From NCBI GenBank assembly GCA_027924585.1, contig BSBM01000186.1, forward strand, positions 8,370,001-8,434,000: DNA of 64,000 nucleotides, in the 5' to 3' direction. A model generated the notes under the pieces. That model was not told the DNA's origin. It was given only the letters and a program-made list of their open reading frames with translations, and searched no databases. This document shows, piece by piece, positions 32,470 through 45,689 of the stretch. The stretch's first letter is position 1. Every line of letters begins with the position of its first letter. The position numbers and the translations under genes are program-made. Source of the DNA: Larix kaempferi. Taxonomy: Eukaryota; Streptophyta; Pinopsida; Pinales; Pinaceae.

Positions 32470-34440
32470 TATTTCATTTTGAATGGGGTCAAATGGCATA
32501 GTGACACATTTTAGTTTATGTGCACCTTGATTATAGAAAACAGTGGTGACATTTTAAGTTTTTAAGGGTAGGTAAGCATTGGTTATTATTACCAAAATTA
32601 ATATAATTATGTTTTGCTTTGACAAAATTCATATAATAGGATAGAAAGATGTCGATAGACATCTTGTGATATCATATACAAATATTATCTAAAATGATGA
32701 ACAAAGAGATGGGCTATGTGATGCAGGAGCATTTGCTCTCAGTTAAAACTTCAAAAGTTGTGACAGACCCTAATGTCTTAATACTAGCCCAGCATGGGGT
32801 TCAATGCAAATCTTTTGTAAAGTATCAGAGTTTCTCATAATTAGAAAACATAGTTGTAGAAGATTCCGATTTGATGTTAGTGTAAATGATGAGTCAAGGG
32901 AACTAATTCCTTAAACCAAGGGATGACTCGAGGAAGTTATAGAAATATCTGGGAAGAGTTGCATGTAGATAGGAATCAGTTTTATGAGTCACTAGTTAAG
33001 ATAGGCTCAGAGTTTCTATTCTTAGAGACTGTTTCTTTAATTTAGGAAATAACTACAAGTATGTAGGAGTCTGTTAATGAGCTAAAAGCCCAGTTTTGTG
33101 AATATGTATTGTAAGCCTACGGGCATGAGAGGGGAGAGGGCCAAGCAAAAAAGATGAAGCCATGGTAGCTTAGTAGGAATCTCAGGAGTTAGGTCAGGGT
33201 TTTGTTAAAGCATGTGCAATTTCATTTGATTAATGAAAGACAGATTTTCCATTCCTGTGTTGAGTTTATGCATTTGTATGAATGTTAAATGCTTGTGAAT
33301 ATTGATTTACAGGAGAAATCTCTTTTTAATTGTACATGACCCTGATGGCAGAGTAATCTATGTTTGATTAGGTTACTGGTGAGAACCTAAATGATTGATT
33401 ATGTTTATGGTGAAAAGGATTGGGCAGAATTTCTAGGTATGAAGTTCAAGTTCTGTATAATAGGGTAAAAATCCCTTTGGAAGGATCGATGGTAGAACTG
33501 ATTTAAGGAAGAAAACGCTGGGAGGTGCGTTGATGGGGCTTGTGTAAAAGATACCCTTGTATTGCGTTGCTGCAATAGGAATTTGGGACTGTGTTAAGGA
33601 AGAAGGAAGAATATCTTATTTAATATCTGTGTTGAGCAATTTGAGAAGAGGAATAACGCCCATAAATAGATCGTGATTGAGAAAGATTAAACATATGGTA
33701 GGAAACGCTATCTACCAAGTTAAAGAGTAGTTGGAGTAGTCACTGGATGAGTATAAGTCAAAGATTCTTGATCTTTGGTTCGTGTGAGAGACTAAAATGA
33801 GATTTCCCTGAAACTAAGTTTGGAAAGCATTGAAGAGGAAGAGATGAAGCCTATGGCTGTAGCGGCCTATTTAAAATCCTTGTTCATTGAGAATGATGCA
33901 GAATGTATTTAACTGGTAAGTGAATTTATGTTAAACAATTCAAGCAAGTAGGAATCGTGGTTATGAAGTTATGGTGGGTTGAGAAATCCATGTTTTGGGA
34001 ATTGTAAACAATTTATGATGGATTAATATGCATGAATTAAACTTAGAATGATTCCATGAGAATGATTCCAAGAGAATGATTGCATGAATTAATATGCATG
34101 AATTAAACTTAGAATGATTCCATGAGAAAAAGTGTCACACTATAACTCAAATTCCACATGATAATGACAACAAGAAGTGCCACTATAGTAATAGGTTTAA
34201 CATACCATGGATTTTGTTGCACAAATGTAACTTTTGACATATTAACTTCACTCTAATCTTCTTTGAACTTATTTAACAACTCTATTTGAGTAATTTCCAA
34301 TATATGTTTTGCATGTCTTTCATATTGATTTCATGCTATTCTTCGCTGTAGCACATCCCTTGCCTTTGGTGAAACACAAGAATTTGTCTCCCAACATTCA
34401 TGTGCCATAGCTTTAACAGCTTCTGCAAGTCTATCTTTGT
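32470..34440. other. Spacer, possibly old LTR sequence
   Basis: No gene recognised. 34024-34140 holds two copies of a unit of about 66 bp (TAATATGCATGAATTAAACT plus TAGAATGATTCCATGAGAA). The GA-rich stretch 33118-33160 (CATGAGAGGGGAGAGGGCC) could be a retrotransposon purine tract, but no paired repeat was found. Confidence 0.5.
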
Positions 34441-35445
34441 AGGGTTGTGGTAGGGTTGCCTACAAATAGTTGTCCAACAATCAAGCTCATCATTTGCATC
34501 TCTATTTGCAATCAGAATTTTCTATGTTTGTGCAATGTTTTTTGTGACATTCCCAAATCTTTTTCCAACTATAGTATCAATCGATTTTTTGCAATGCTAG
34601 TTGAAACAACCATTGTTTTTAATACTTTATGTGCATCACATATATGCTTTTTTCTAGATTTTCCAAAAGATTTTATTGCACTAGTTATATTTTCAAACAC
34701 ATTCTGCTTCACCTTTTTATCTTTTGTCGATTTTTTAATACCCAATAATGATGTAGCTTCTGTTAACTTCATGTACATTATCATACCTTTCAAAATCCGA
34801 TCTTGTGTTGTCACTGGTTCTTTTCAAAAAAAATAAAAATTTCATAAATTTGATCAACATGATATCATATAGGTTTCTTGTCTCTAAATTTAGTATCGAT
34901 ATTTTCTAACATTTCATCATCAATGTTGATATCACCTACAAATTTAAATCTAATTTAAAAGCATATAAAAAACACAGATTCACATTTTATAAGTTGTAAA
35001 TATAAAAAAATTAAAATACAATATGCAAAGCATATTTAAAAAAATGACTTAAATACATGGTACGCACACACACACACACCAGTGGGTGACTCAACTCCTT
35101 TGTTTTTGTTTTCAACATCTTCAATGACTTCATCAATATTAATATGAAACACATCTCTATTTGTTTGAATTGCAAAGTATTTTCCAAAATTAACCAATAA
35201 TTTATTTAATTCAATAAGTTTATCATTTATAATAGGTCTATATACCTGGTTCAATTTCTTCTTGTTGAATTTCATTTTCAACATTAGGATCATGCAAATC
35301 TCTGTTTACATTATCATCACTTCTCCCTTCAATATTTGCATGTTCCTCTTTCATTTATGGTACGTTAGTCTTGCTTGTTCATTACATATAGTATCATCTT
35401 GAGTGTGGTCATATTTCCTCTTGTGCTCTCTTTTATTGCCCATTA
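34440..35445 (-). pseudogene. Decayed spliced reading frame of unknown function
   Basis: On the minus strand an ATG near 35443 begins MGNKREHKRKYDHTQDD and continues, through stops, to the Lys/Asn-rich segment 35293-35089 that ends at a GT-rich donor (GTGTGTGTG). After an acceptor (TTTGTAG) near 34935 a new segment reads GDINIDDEMLENIDTKFRDK and then, in a shifted frame, TTQDRILKGMIMYMKLTEAT, SLLGIKKSTKDKKVKQNV and SAIKSFGKSRKKHICDAHKV. It is basic and repeatedly interrupted. It may come from a DNA transposon or an unfamiliar plant gene; I cannot place it. Confidence 0.35.
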
Positions 35446-35589
35446 TTATTCAATATATATAGGTAAATTTAAAAAAATCAACATCTTACATCAAAAATAT
35501 AATTTGAAACCTAAAACTTTATTGCTAAAATAAAATCATTTTTTCTAAGAAATTGAAAACAAAATCATAATTATATTTCAAAAAGCTTG

Positions 35590-35915
35590 GAAGAAATTGT
35601 TGAATAGACCTTTACCTTAAAATAAATTGTCAATGAAAAATTTATTTTAAAAGAAAGATCTAAATAAAACATTAATCCCCCCAAAAAATTGCTCAAGAAA
35701 ATCTTGATCTTGATAGAAATTACTCAAGAAAATCTTTACATTGAAAGAAATCGTTTATGAAAACCTTACCTTCAAATAAATTGTTGAAGAAAATCTTGAT
35801 CATGGAAGAAATTGCTTAAGAAAACCTTATTTGCCTTGAAAGAATTTCTTAGGAAAACCTTTACCTTGAAAGAAAATACTCAAAAAGACCTTGATCTTAG
35901 AATACATTTCCCCAA
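35590..35915. repeat. Degenerate minisatellite, about 35-40 bp units
   Basis: Phrases of the form ACCTTGAAAGAAATTGCTCA followed by AGAAAATCTTGATC recur about seven times with substitutions (for example near 35690, 35720, 35755, 35790, 35820, 35855 and 35880). Confidence 0.7.
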
Positions 35916-38900
35916 AACACTTTTGCTTCAAACACTATCACTTTAAATTCGATTCGTGCCATGTTTCCAAATGAATTTTGACAACTTTATTTATACAATT
36001 CGCGTCCAAGAAACACAAAGCTTATTTTTCCGGCCAACGAATTTTTTGAGATAACTTTTCGGCTAAATAGTTATATATTTTTTGCCGAAATTTCAAACTA
36101 ATGTTTGGTCAAACAATCTTTTTAGTCGAAAACCCAGAACTCAACAAAAACTAGACCAATCTCCCTTCTCTCCAAATTTCTCCAACTGATTTGAACGGAG
36201 TGTACCCTTTGAAATAATGTGAATTTAGTGTGCGGACCGATATCAATAGTTTCCGAATTGAATCTATTTTCATCTGATACAATTTTTATTGAATTCAATT
36301 GCCACTAATTTTAATTAATTTTATGGTAAAATGAATCCATATATTTTTAGATGCCATTATGATTAAGTGAAATGAAAAATCAATGTCTACAAAAATATAT
36401 TGTGAAATATGTCAAAATTATGTTATGGAACCTTGGACTGTCCTCTTCAAAACGGTGTTTTTATATTTTTAGCTTGTAACTAGAAATTAGGGAAGACATG
36501 ATGCATTAAAAAACATGTTTAAAATCTGCAACTTTTGCACATTGATCCAATTAAAAAAAAATACAATATTCATCCGTTGAATTGAAAAATATAGTCATAC
36601 GGTAATAGAATCAATTTAGATTGTCGTAGCATATTTTGTTTTTCATAAACAAAAGTTTAAGAAGAAATACATTGGTGTCCAATAATATGACTTCTTATCA
36701 ATCCCTTCATCTTTAAGGAACATATTGTGAAACAATTTTTAAATTGACATAACAAATGTCAATGTAAAAATTCTGAAAATAACCAATAGAAAGTTAATAC
36801 AATTCTTCACAAGTCTTGTTTTTACTGTTTAGTGAAATTATCAAGAGAAAAATGACTTTTGTTTTCCCTTTCAACTTCTAAAAATAACATTTATTTCCTC
36901 AAAAAGGGGCCAAAAGTGTTTCCCACATGCATGTTTTCACCCCTAAACACCATTTTAGAAGGAAAACCATGTATTTATGAACTGCCATAGATTATTACAT
37001 AGTGCAAAATCCAAAACTAGTCTTTATAGATGAGGCTATACATCCAAAATCAACCTTTATAAATGGGGCTATATGTGTTGAAAATTAAATAAAACATGAG
37101 CTAAAGACAAGTGCAATTCTATGTCCATCTCATCCTCATCAATGAAAATAGAACAAGATGTTTGTTCAAAAGAAGTATAGCATGGATTGGAAGAAGAGGC
37201 ATCATCACCATTATCAAGAGTTGCAAGGGACAATATAAAAATCAAATAATTGTGTTTAATAACTTATTAGATTTTATCTTTACTATTTAATTAGTTGCTT
37301 TGATTCATTATGAGGGTCCCACACCCCTCAAACTCGCTTGGACAACCCAACAAAAGGTTCGCTAGAAACATCTCAATATTCACTAAAACTACTTGGAAAC
37401 ATTGTCGACCATACTGTACGATGTTTCCAAATTGTTAAACACCATAAGGTGTTCCTGGTAGCATTTCCAAGTCATTATGTACATGTTTATGTTTGTTTCA
37501 TGTATCGGAACACCACTTGGATAGGTGTTTCCTACAACATAGGCTTTGTCTCAGGCACCAAGCCCATCGTCTGGACCATAGTTAGTTAAGGTGCTTCATT
37601 TTTGGGTCCTCAACAACACAAACCCATTCGGTAATTCTTAATTGGGGGACCACATGTCAAACCTTCCTTAACCCTTCATGGTTTCTTGGTGCCAAGTGTA
37701 CCACAACTTCCTTCATTGTACCACATCTATAAGACATAGTAAGCAAACCAAAATGTGCTTTTAGGAGAAAACATTAATGCTACATGTTTGTGAACTCGTA
37801 GTTCACTTCCACCACATGGAATGTTTTAGATGATTCAAAACTATGGTGAAATTTTTGAAAATTTAGGTTGATTCAAAATGGGGAAAAACCTTTGGGACCA
37901 TCATCCAACCATGCACATCACTTGGATTATTTCTAAAATTTCTTATTCCTGTCAAATTTGTCTTAAAAAAGGGTAATTTTGCTAGAAAATTAACTTACTC
38001 TATTGTCTACTATTTCAAACATTTCATCGGTCCAAGATCAACTGTCATTGAATTTGTATTGTTTCAAATTTCTACCGCACAATAGCTCCTAGTTAATATG
38101 CCTCTGTAAGGGCAATGCAAAAGATGGATATAATAAGTAGCACATTAATGTGACATGCTAGCCTTTATTATTCCACCTCAAAATTGCACCAAACATATAA
38201 TCTTTGTAAATCAATCTAAACAAGATACACAAGCATATTATTGGACCATGTTTCACTAATTTTCTAAGACTAACATTGAAATTAAAGGATTTACGAACAA
38301 AAATAAATTGATTTGATTGGCCGAGCTCTTTACAAATAGTTACCCCTCTTTCAACAAGGGGTGATTTTGATTAGTAGGTCCCGAGATGAGATCTGTGGCT
38401 TCACCTTAAATCATTTGTCATAGGTCCTTCAACATATATCAAATGGTCCATGAGCCTTGCATGTGCTTAAGCAAATACAATGTCTACATGTAGTGACAAT
38501 ATGTTTGCATTGAATGTTACTTTTGTACTTGTATAGTGAGTCATATACGTAAAACAAATTACTCATACCATAGTATTTCTTTGGTGTGCTCTACCTTAGA
38601 AGTGTGTTAAGGTTAATTTGTACCTTAGTCAACTAAGTTAAAGTGTTTTAATCCATTTCATAACATTTTACTTCATTTCAACCAATTTCATCCATCCCCT
38701 TCATTTTCCCCTTTTTGAATGACATGTCATTAGTAATAACCAAAGGTCTCATTACTATTCCCATGTATAAATGCCTCAGATAAATTCAAAAGAGTCTAGG
38801 ACTCTAAAGGATGATGTTGATAAATTAAATGGAAATGGAAATGGAAAATTATGGGAGATACTCCCCTTGCAAAAATCTAGGTTCCCTTGTCTCAGGTTAT

Positions 38901-41400
38901 CAAAGCCAAATCTAGAGCAGAAAAGGGACTAAGTCAATGAAAGGGCTATGAAATGTAAATAAATGAAATATCAAAGGAAATATAAAATGAAGGGATTGCA
39001 ATATGAAGGTGCAACGATGAATAACCCATACAACACTTACTTAGGAACACATGTGGAAGAAACATCTAAAAAATCCTAACTCTTGAAAGTTAAGGATAGA
39101 CCTACCACTCCTATATTGCTGTGATAGTTATTTCGTAAAGACCCCCTTTTTCACTAGTACATAATTTACTTCACAAAACCTCACTTTACTTAGGTAAGTA
39201 GGCCATGCATCTTAACTTAGGGGTGTCACATCTAATAAGGGTTCAATAGGGTTACACCAAGGTTAGACTAGGTGAGTAAATGCTAAATATGTCTTTTGAG
39301 TTGTTATAAAGGTTTAATTGTAATTTTATTTCATATATTATTTTTCATGTTTGATAACATTGCCTATGTTTAAATGACAAGTTAACCTAATGAACTAGAG
39401 TGATTTATCTTTTACACATGGGTGGTTCCTAGGCATATTTCCATGGAGCACTGCACTCGCTGATGGTCACACTTGATGGTTCCGAGCGATTTTGAGAGGG
39501 ATGTCCCCTTTTACATGATGGATACCCTTACTCTTGACACATGGAGGATTGATACTTGTTTTCAACCATTATGACACCATTTGTGGACCATGGAGATAGA
39601 CATTGGAGTTGATTTGATGGATATTCTGTCCCACTTTATGGTCATCCTTGAGGCCACACATGTGGATATTATTGGAGTGCCCTAGGTTTTGAGGCCTCGT
39701 TTGTTGGATATAGACCAATTGAGGAGAGTGCACTAGTTTGGGGACCTGTTGGTTGTATTTGGTCATGCCTTATACCATTTTTAAAGGAGTGCCACTCCCT
39801 TTTAAGACATATTTTACCATTTCTATGTATATTGGTCCATTTATCCTAGAGAACCCTCACTTTTGGTCCTTGGTTGTTATCTTTGGTCATTGTTGGACCA
39901 TTTCTAAAGGATCGATCCACCTTGTTTGAGCATATATTGTACCATTTGACCTTGACTAGTGGTATGCCCCTTGTCTCTTAGGATTTTAATGGTTAGTTGA
40001 GCATTGTTTATTATTTTTTACTCTATCTTGCGGGGTCTCTGGGATAGATAGAGTGTTTTAGCACATCTATTGTTATTTTATTATAGAGGAAGTTGATATT
40101 TTCTCCTATATAAGAGAGTTCACTTCTCATTGTCACATGCTGTTGTGATCAGAGAATAATTTTATCATCTTTGCACCTTTTTCTCTTGTTCTCTTGGGTT
40201 TTTCTTCTCATGAATTTGAACTTGGTGGCATAATAATTTGAGGTAAACTTGTTATTTTGGCATTGAAATAATTTATTTATCTAGACCATAATATGGGTAG
40301 TGTTACTTCATTGGTTTATCGTATTTTAGTTTTGTAGATTGATTGAATTATTAAGCATCCGTTGGAGGGGTACTCACTAATTTGCATAGGCTAAGGGTAA
40401 GCAAGATGGATAGGTTGAAGGCGTAGGCTTAGATGCTACTCTTCCTCGGTAGAATTTGCAAGTAGCTTTGAATTGCGTAGGGTGCTTTTGCACAGGTTCC
40501 GGTCAAGCCTATACACCCAAGGTTTTCAAGAATGGCATCCCTAATACTCCATATGCCCATGGATTTGAAGGCACTAGTTCTTAGATCTCTAGCTCCACAA
40601 CCAAGAAAACAAAAAGTATTTTCCCTTTTTGTTTTAATTTTGTTTAAGGTTAAAAAATCATTAAAAAATTAAAGAAAACAATTTAGGATTTTTCTAGGCT
40701 TATTCATTTTTATTTATGTTTTAGGCTCACTAGTTTATTGCAAAAAAAACAAAAGGGGGCCCTAGCTAGTCTTCATTTCAATATGTTATAAGGGGTTTTC
40801 ATGCTGGAAATAATTAGTAAAAATACTAGGTTTAAGATATGATTTTTTGTTTTGTTTTATAGTGGCTTAAATAGACTAATATTCATTTAAGGAATTTTGG
40901 AAATTATTATAGCAATATCTTCTCTTATCCTTTTCTAACATTAAATTTTCAAATCTTCGCATTTTAATTTTTTGCAATTATTCTTGGGTTAAAATTTGAA
41001 TATTGTTGTTGGCTAGAAAATGTCTTGGAAAACACTCTAATTTCTTGAAAATTTTCTTTGGTTAATGATTAATTTTAACATGTCAAAACCCTCTAATTTT
41101 TTACTAAAGTAACTCATTTAAATTATGGAAATTTATAGTTTTTTTTGTTACAATGTGCATCATAAAACAACAAGATAACTTGATTTTTTGTTTAGTTAAT
41201 GTTGGTTTAATATTGCATCTATCTATTATGCTTGTCAAATCTAGAAATATCTCTTGATTAATGATTTGATTACAAGGGTTATATCTCATTTAATCATCAC
41301 TAAGAATTTTGGAATTCTATTTTGTATTAATAAAAGTATATTAATCAAACCCTACCACTAGAAGTGATGGCACTTCTTTTGAAAAGTGAGAATTAGAATA
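35916..41400. other. Gene-poor spacer with an LTR-like promoter patch
   Basis: No gene is recognised in 5.5 kb. A frame at 37338-37589 (83 codons) has no recognisable motif. At 40103-40135 the sequence TCTCCTATATAAGAGAGTTC, followed by ACTTCTCATTGTCACATG, resembles a retrotransposon LTR TATA region, but neither LTR ends nor a primer site could be placed. 36020-36130 has CCGAAA-rich, weakly repeated phrases. Confidence 0.5.
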
Positions 41401-41639
41401 TCAAACTTTGTGGGACCCTCACACTTTCTTTCATCCACTTAATATTATCAAATATAGCAAAATAATTTTGATCCAAACAATGGCATTCACATTATTACAA
41501 AAATGCTCAATTAAAAAAATATATAGTAAGACTAAGAGCAATTTATTACAAGGAATCCTTTACACAACAATTTATTATATGAAAATAAGGATCTCAATAA
41601 GGAATAATAAATTAAAAAATGAAGTCACATGATATCAAT

Positions 41640-42490
41640 GATACCATGAAGAATCTCAACATCAAAATCAAAATCTTGAGAAGAAATTAAACAAGAACTT
41701 ATTAGAAAATGATAAAGAAAATTCTTTCCTAAGAAATAATAATCAAAGGTTGAATGAGCCAATCAAAAGGTTAAAAGATGAGATGTTGGAGAATCAAAAT
41801 ATAAAAAATAAATCAAAAAGTTAGAAAATGATGACAAATATTTATGACCTATTAAGAATGGAGAATGAGGAGTCACAACAAGGAAATCTAGAGAAACTTA
41901 TCAACAAGGGAGCATTAATTGATAAAACACAATGCCCAACCGAGTTGAATTAGAAAAGTCGTTAAATGTAAAAGTCAAAACATGGAGAAAGAAACAAATA
42001 CAAATTTAGAGGACATAAAAATAAAAAATATGCTTATATTGAAATATTATCAACCAATAAATCACCAGAAGTATCAGAAGAATGTTCCAAAAACAAGACA
42101 CAAGATACAAGGATCCCTTATCATTATTCTAGTTATAACAATCATTAGATTACTCACTAAGGACAAAATCAATATGAAGAATTAAGTGACAATCTTATTA
42201 TATCAGATGAAAACCCAATTGGAAATCTTATTATCCTCCAAATCACATAAGTCGTTGCCACATAGTTATAGAGATAATCAAATTATGGTGGTCTCACCCT
42301 TTCACAATACAACGATTTTGATTAATGTTTTGTAACTGATATCATCTTGTATCTTCAATCATCACAACTTTAAGAACACAGAATAATGGAAAGTCATTGC
42401 AAGCATAATGAAGATGTTGTTTTTTCCAAAATATGATTTAAGGGAAAATCATCCTTGAATGGAGGGGCATTGCAATGAATATAATATATA
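41640..42490 (+). pseudogene. Decayed relative of the coiled-coil LTR element
   Basis: The plus strand reads NQNLEKKLNKNLLENDKENS, FLRNNNQRLNEPIKRLKDEM and LENQNIKNKSKS, then stops. This matches in style and partly in order the segment EGKLLDKQEENSCIRSHNED of the protein at 14982-16010. A later stretch near 42200 gives SDENPIGNLII, similar to the DDTSVGNPISPQ part. At about 42455 GGAGGGGCAT precedes TGCAATGAATATAATATATA, comparable with GTGGCAA|TGCTATGAATATTATATG at the 3' LTR of the younger element. It looks like an older copy of the same family with its 3' LTR start near 42469. Confidence 0.5.
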
Positions 42491-43369
42491 CAAGATTACA
42501 TGATGATGATAATGATTAAATAAATTAAGGGACACAATCTTTTGCCTAAGTTCATGACTAGTCAATGTTTATGAATTAAATCATCATAGGCCTATCAACA
42601 ATAATATTTTATTATTCAATACAAATATTTATATGGATTTCTAATTGTTGTCATATCTATTTTGAATATTCGATATATGAACCACTTTGGTTTACTACAA
42701 AACCAAATTATACACTTATGAATGCCCTAAGGCTTAAAACTGAAAATGCTTGGGAAAATTCAAGTGGGCTATACTTATATTAAGACTATAGTTTCAAATG
42801 ATTCAAAAGCAATTTGGAAAATATCAAAATAAAAAACTTGGGGTAGAATTTCAGGATAAACTTTTACAAAGATATTTAAATTTAAATTTCAAATCCTAAA
42901 ATGTGTATGGGCTATGTAGCTGGAAACGTCGAGAATTAAAATTGGTTACACAGGGTCTCCAATTTTTTTAAAGTTGTTTACCTATAAGAAATTAAATGAT
43001 ACTAAAAAGTGTAGTTCACTAAAAATATGTAATCTTACACATTTGGGTATGGGCTTCAAACCTTCACTATCCTAAACCTTGACTATCCTAATTTCATATA
43101 AATAAGATTTAAAGCTTTTGATAAATCCCCTGAGAGAAGAATGGAGAAGAAAAGATAAATATTTTTGTAAATAAATATAAACAAAATATGAAAAAGAAAT
43201 GTTTATGTGACTAGACTATGAATGTGCTTTCCTATATAAGGAAATTGGAGAAATTATTGAGATCATATACAAGTGGAAAAGAAACCTTATGGATAGAGGA
43301 AAATGGTGAATGTGAGCTTCTATTTGGTGAATCTTTTTTTTTCAAATTGATGAATCTTACACATGGATT
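42490..43369. other. Spacer, may include the old 3' LTR
   Basis: AT-rich. The first part may be the decayed LTR of the older coiled-coil element. No gene recognised. Confidence 0.45.
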
Positions 43370-43497
43370 GTTAAAATGATTCAAGAATTTCATTCTCCTT
43401 CACTTCAAGATTATTGCCACATTAGTGATGGTGACATGTTTGACAAAAAAATTGAGACATTCTTGGATCCATGTGACCAATTGGAACATTTCTTTAA
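43370..43497 (+). pseudogene. Unidentified reading frame interrupted by the 9.25-kb element (left part)
   Basis: The frame MIQEFHSPSLQDYCHISDGD, then MFDKKIETFLDPCDQLEHFF, leads to the insertion point. Across the target duplication TTTAA it continues on the far side (52748 onward) as NLGINFNSIHIFNEECS and a stop. The upstream sequence 43285-43370 extends it with ENGECELLFGESFF in a neighbouring frame. Acidic and gag-spacer-like in texture; not recognised. Confidence 0.4.
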
Positions 43498-45410
43498 TGT
43501 AATGCCCTTAAAATGACTATGGACTTTAAGAGAACCTGTCGAGTGACCCGGCGTAACAGACTTCAATAAAGTGGCCCTTCGAGTTAGGATGTGTCTTAAT
43601 AAGGGAGAATCACCTGATGATGTGCATGACTATAGTTGATAAATAAATTAATGAATTGAATTATATGTGTGGACTGAGATAATTGATTAATCAGTTCTTG
43701 CTTAAATGCTTAGACTTGATTGGTCAAGTCAAAGTATAGTAGGACAGCTACAACCCTAGCTTTGTGACTTGGGAGGATGCAACTGAGATGCGTCATAGCT
43801 TTCCGCATTTATTCTGAACTTCGGGACGAAGTTCTAAATAAGTAGGGGTGTATGTAGTGCCCCTAGACTACTGTAGACATTGAGGGCACTTGCTTAGTGA
43901 CCCGACTGTTTGAAACATTAATAAAATAATCCTTTGATTTTATTTTGAGTATATTTATGATTACGATTGATTGTAAATCAATAAAATAATGATTTATGTT
44001 TGTGAGAAATGTGTGTAGCGACAGGTGAAACGGTTCACCGAACGACACACAAAGGAATATGAAGGGTCGTAGAGTACGGGTAAATCACACACAGGGGGAG
44101 CGACGACGATGTCGACTTCCGACAAGAATACCACGCATGAGCAGATAAGCACTGATCCGCTTGCTCAAGAGGAATGCGTGAGGGCGTACGAGGTAGGCCA
44201 CGACGGAGCTGGTCATGTACGAGTTGAGGGGCGCGCAGTGAGAACGGACTCACTCCTCAGCGCCATTAGTCCCTAGATAGCATGTAGACGAAGGATGGAT
44301 GGTAACGATTCCTAAAATCCCTACAAGAGTTCCCGCAAGTCAAAACGGAAAGATGGTGGCAGAAGGGCCCAACGATGCGGTACCTTGTCGAGAAATGAAA
44401 GAATGGACACAAGGACCCAACGATGTGGTACCATGCCAAGGAATGGAAACCATGGATGACTGGACCCGACGGAGTGGTGCCATGTCAGAGAATTAAAGTT
44501 AAGGAACCAGGAGCCCAACGGCGCGGCACCGTGATCCTAGTGAGTTTGATTGTTAAATTAAACTGCATAAAAACTTAGGAGAATAACTCTAGATTATTAC
44601 TTAGCAAATGCATAAAAAAAATAGTTTAGACATTTGCACATGAATAGTTGTTTTTGTTGAGCTTTTAAAATAATAGAAATCATTATTTAGGAGCAAAATA
44701 GAATCCTAAGATTAGACACCAGAAATCTTTATTTAGGAGCAAAATAGAATCCTAAGATTAGACACCATAAATCTTTATTTAGGAACAAAATAGAATCCTA
44801 AGATTAGAAACCTAGTCAACTAAAAGCTAGGAGTTGATTAAAATATCTGGGGGACAAACTAGAGCAAACTTAGGGATGTAGTTGCACTTCCCAGAGAAAC
44901 TGACACTTGGATGGGTGAGTGTTTTAATTAAATAATTAATTAAAAATATTTAATTATGCATGAAGCGACATGTGTCGCAGGAGATTTTCCTTTATAAGGA
45001 AGGCTTAGGGAATGGGTAAAGGGCCCATAATTTGGACGATTGTCATAATTTTCGAATGCCTCAAAGACTTGCTGCTATCTAAGGGTTTGGCTAAGAAATC
45101 CTGGTGGGAAGGGAAACCCAAGCTGGATTTCTGAAAAACGTGTGTGAGCTCTACGACCCAAAGCTCGGGGGAGGCCATGCGACTGAAAGCAGGAGCCTAT
45201 GGTTGGGTGGCGGAGCTAACGGTTGCTTCGCCTATGGATAAACGAGCTTTGCTGGTTATGGTTATGGTTTGTTTTAATTTGCTAGTTCATTCATTTATTT
45301 AGTTTATTTATCCAGTCGTTATGCTTTCTAATCTCTTTTGTATCGAGTGGTTGAGTTTCAGGTTAAACAGGAAAGACCCTAGAGGAGGGGCCTTACATTG
45401 GGGCTCTACA
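43498..45410 (+). repeat. 5' LTR of the LARD-like element
   Basis: It contains, at 43818-43852, an internal ACTTCGGGACGAAGTT plus a GTAGGGGTGTA tract, and directly after it a second LTR-start-like TGTAGTGCCCCTAGAC (43853). Further in are a four-fold degenerate CCAACGATGYGGTACC repeat (about 44365-44530), three 50-bp units (TTTATTTAGGAGCAAAATAG; about 44690-44815), the inverted repeat GCGACATGTGTCGC and a TATA-like TCCTTTATAAGGAAGG near 44987, which probably marks the transcription start region. Confidence 0.92.
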
Positions 45411-45412
45411 TT

Positions 45413-45424
45413 TGGTATCAGAGC
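45413..45424 (+). promoter_or_regulatory. Primer-binding site of the LARD-like element
   Basis: TGGTATCAGAGC, two bases after the 5' LTR, is an exact match to the common initiator tRNA-Met primer site. Confidence 0.92.
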
Positions 45425-45689
45425 TGGTTGAGCCTTGAGGGCACCAGACTCATATTTCTACCGAGGGCTTGTCGGTATCTTTGTCGAAGGTCGGATCTGG
45501 ACAGTTAAATCGACCACTACTACAACAATCTACTTCGCCTCGGACTCAACAAGCGAATCAAGTTCAATTTCTTTTAATATTATTTTCCAACCATTCTGAG
45601 TTTTATACCTATGGATTTATGTTTGGAAAACGAATAAAATTTACAGTTTGAATCAAGAAGTTTTATTGAATTTTAAATGTTATTACTGT

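Noticed and set aside
35590-35915. CRISPR-like regular spacing of similar phrases
   Set aside because: Units are directly adjacent and degenerate with no distinct spacers, and the window is plant nuclear DNA. It is a minisatellite.
40100-40140. LTR promoter with TATA box
   Set aside because: The TATA phrase is good, but no LTR ends, primer site, purine tract or second copy could be found, so no element was called.
44035-44518. Frames inside the 1.9-kb LTRs that are conserved between 44 kb and 51 kb
   Set aside because: They are the same because the two LTRs are copies of each other, not because of protein selection. Both strands are open.
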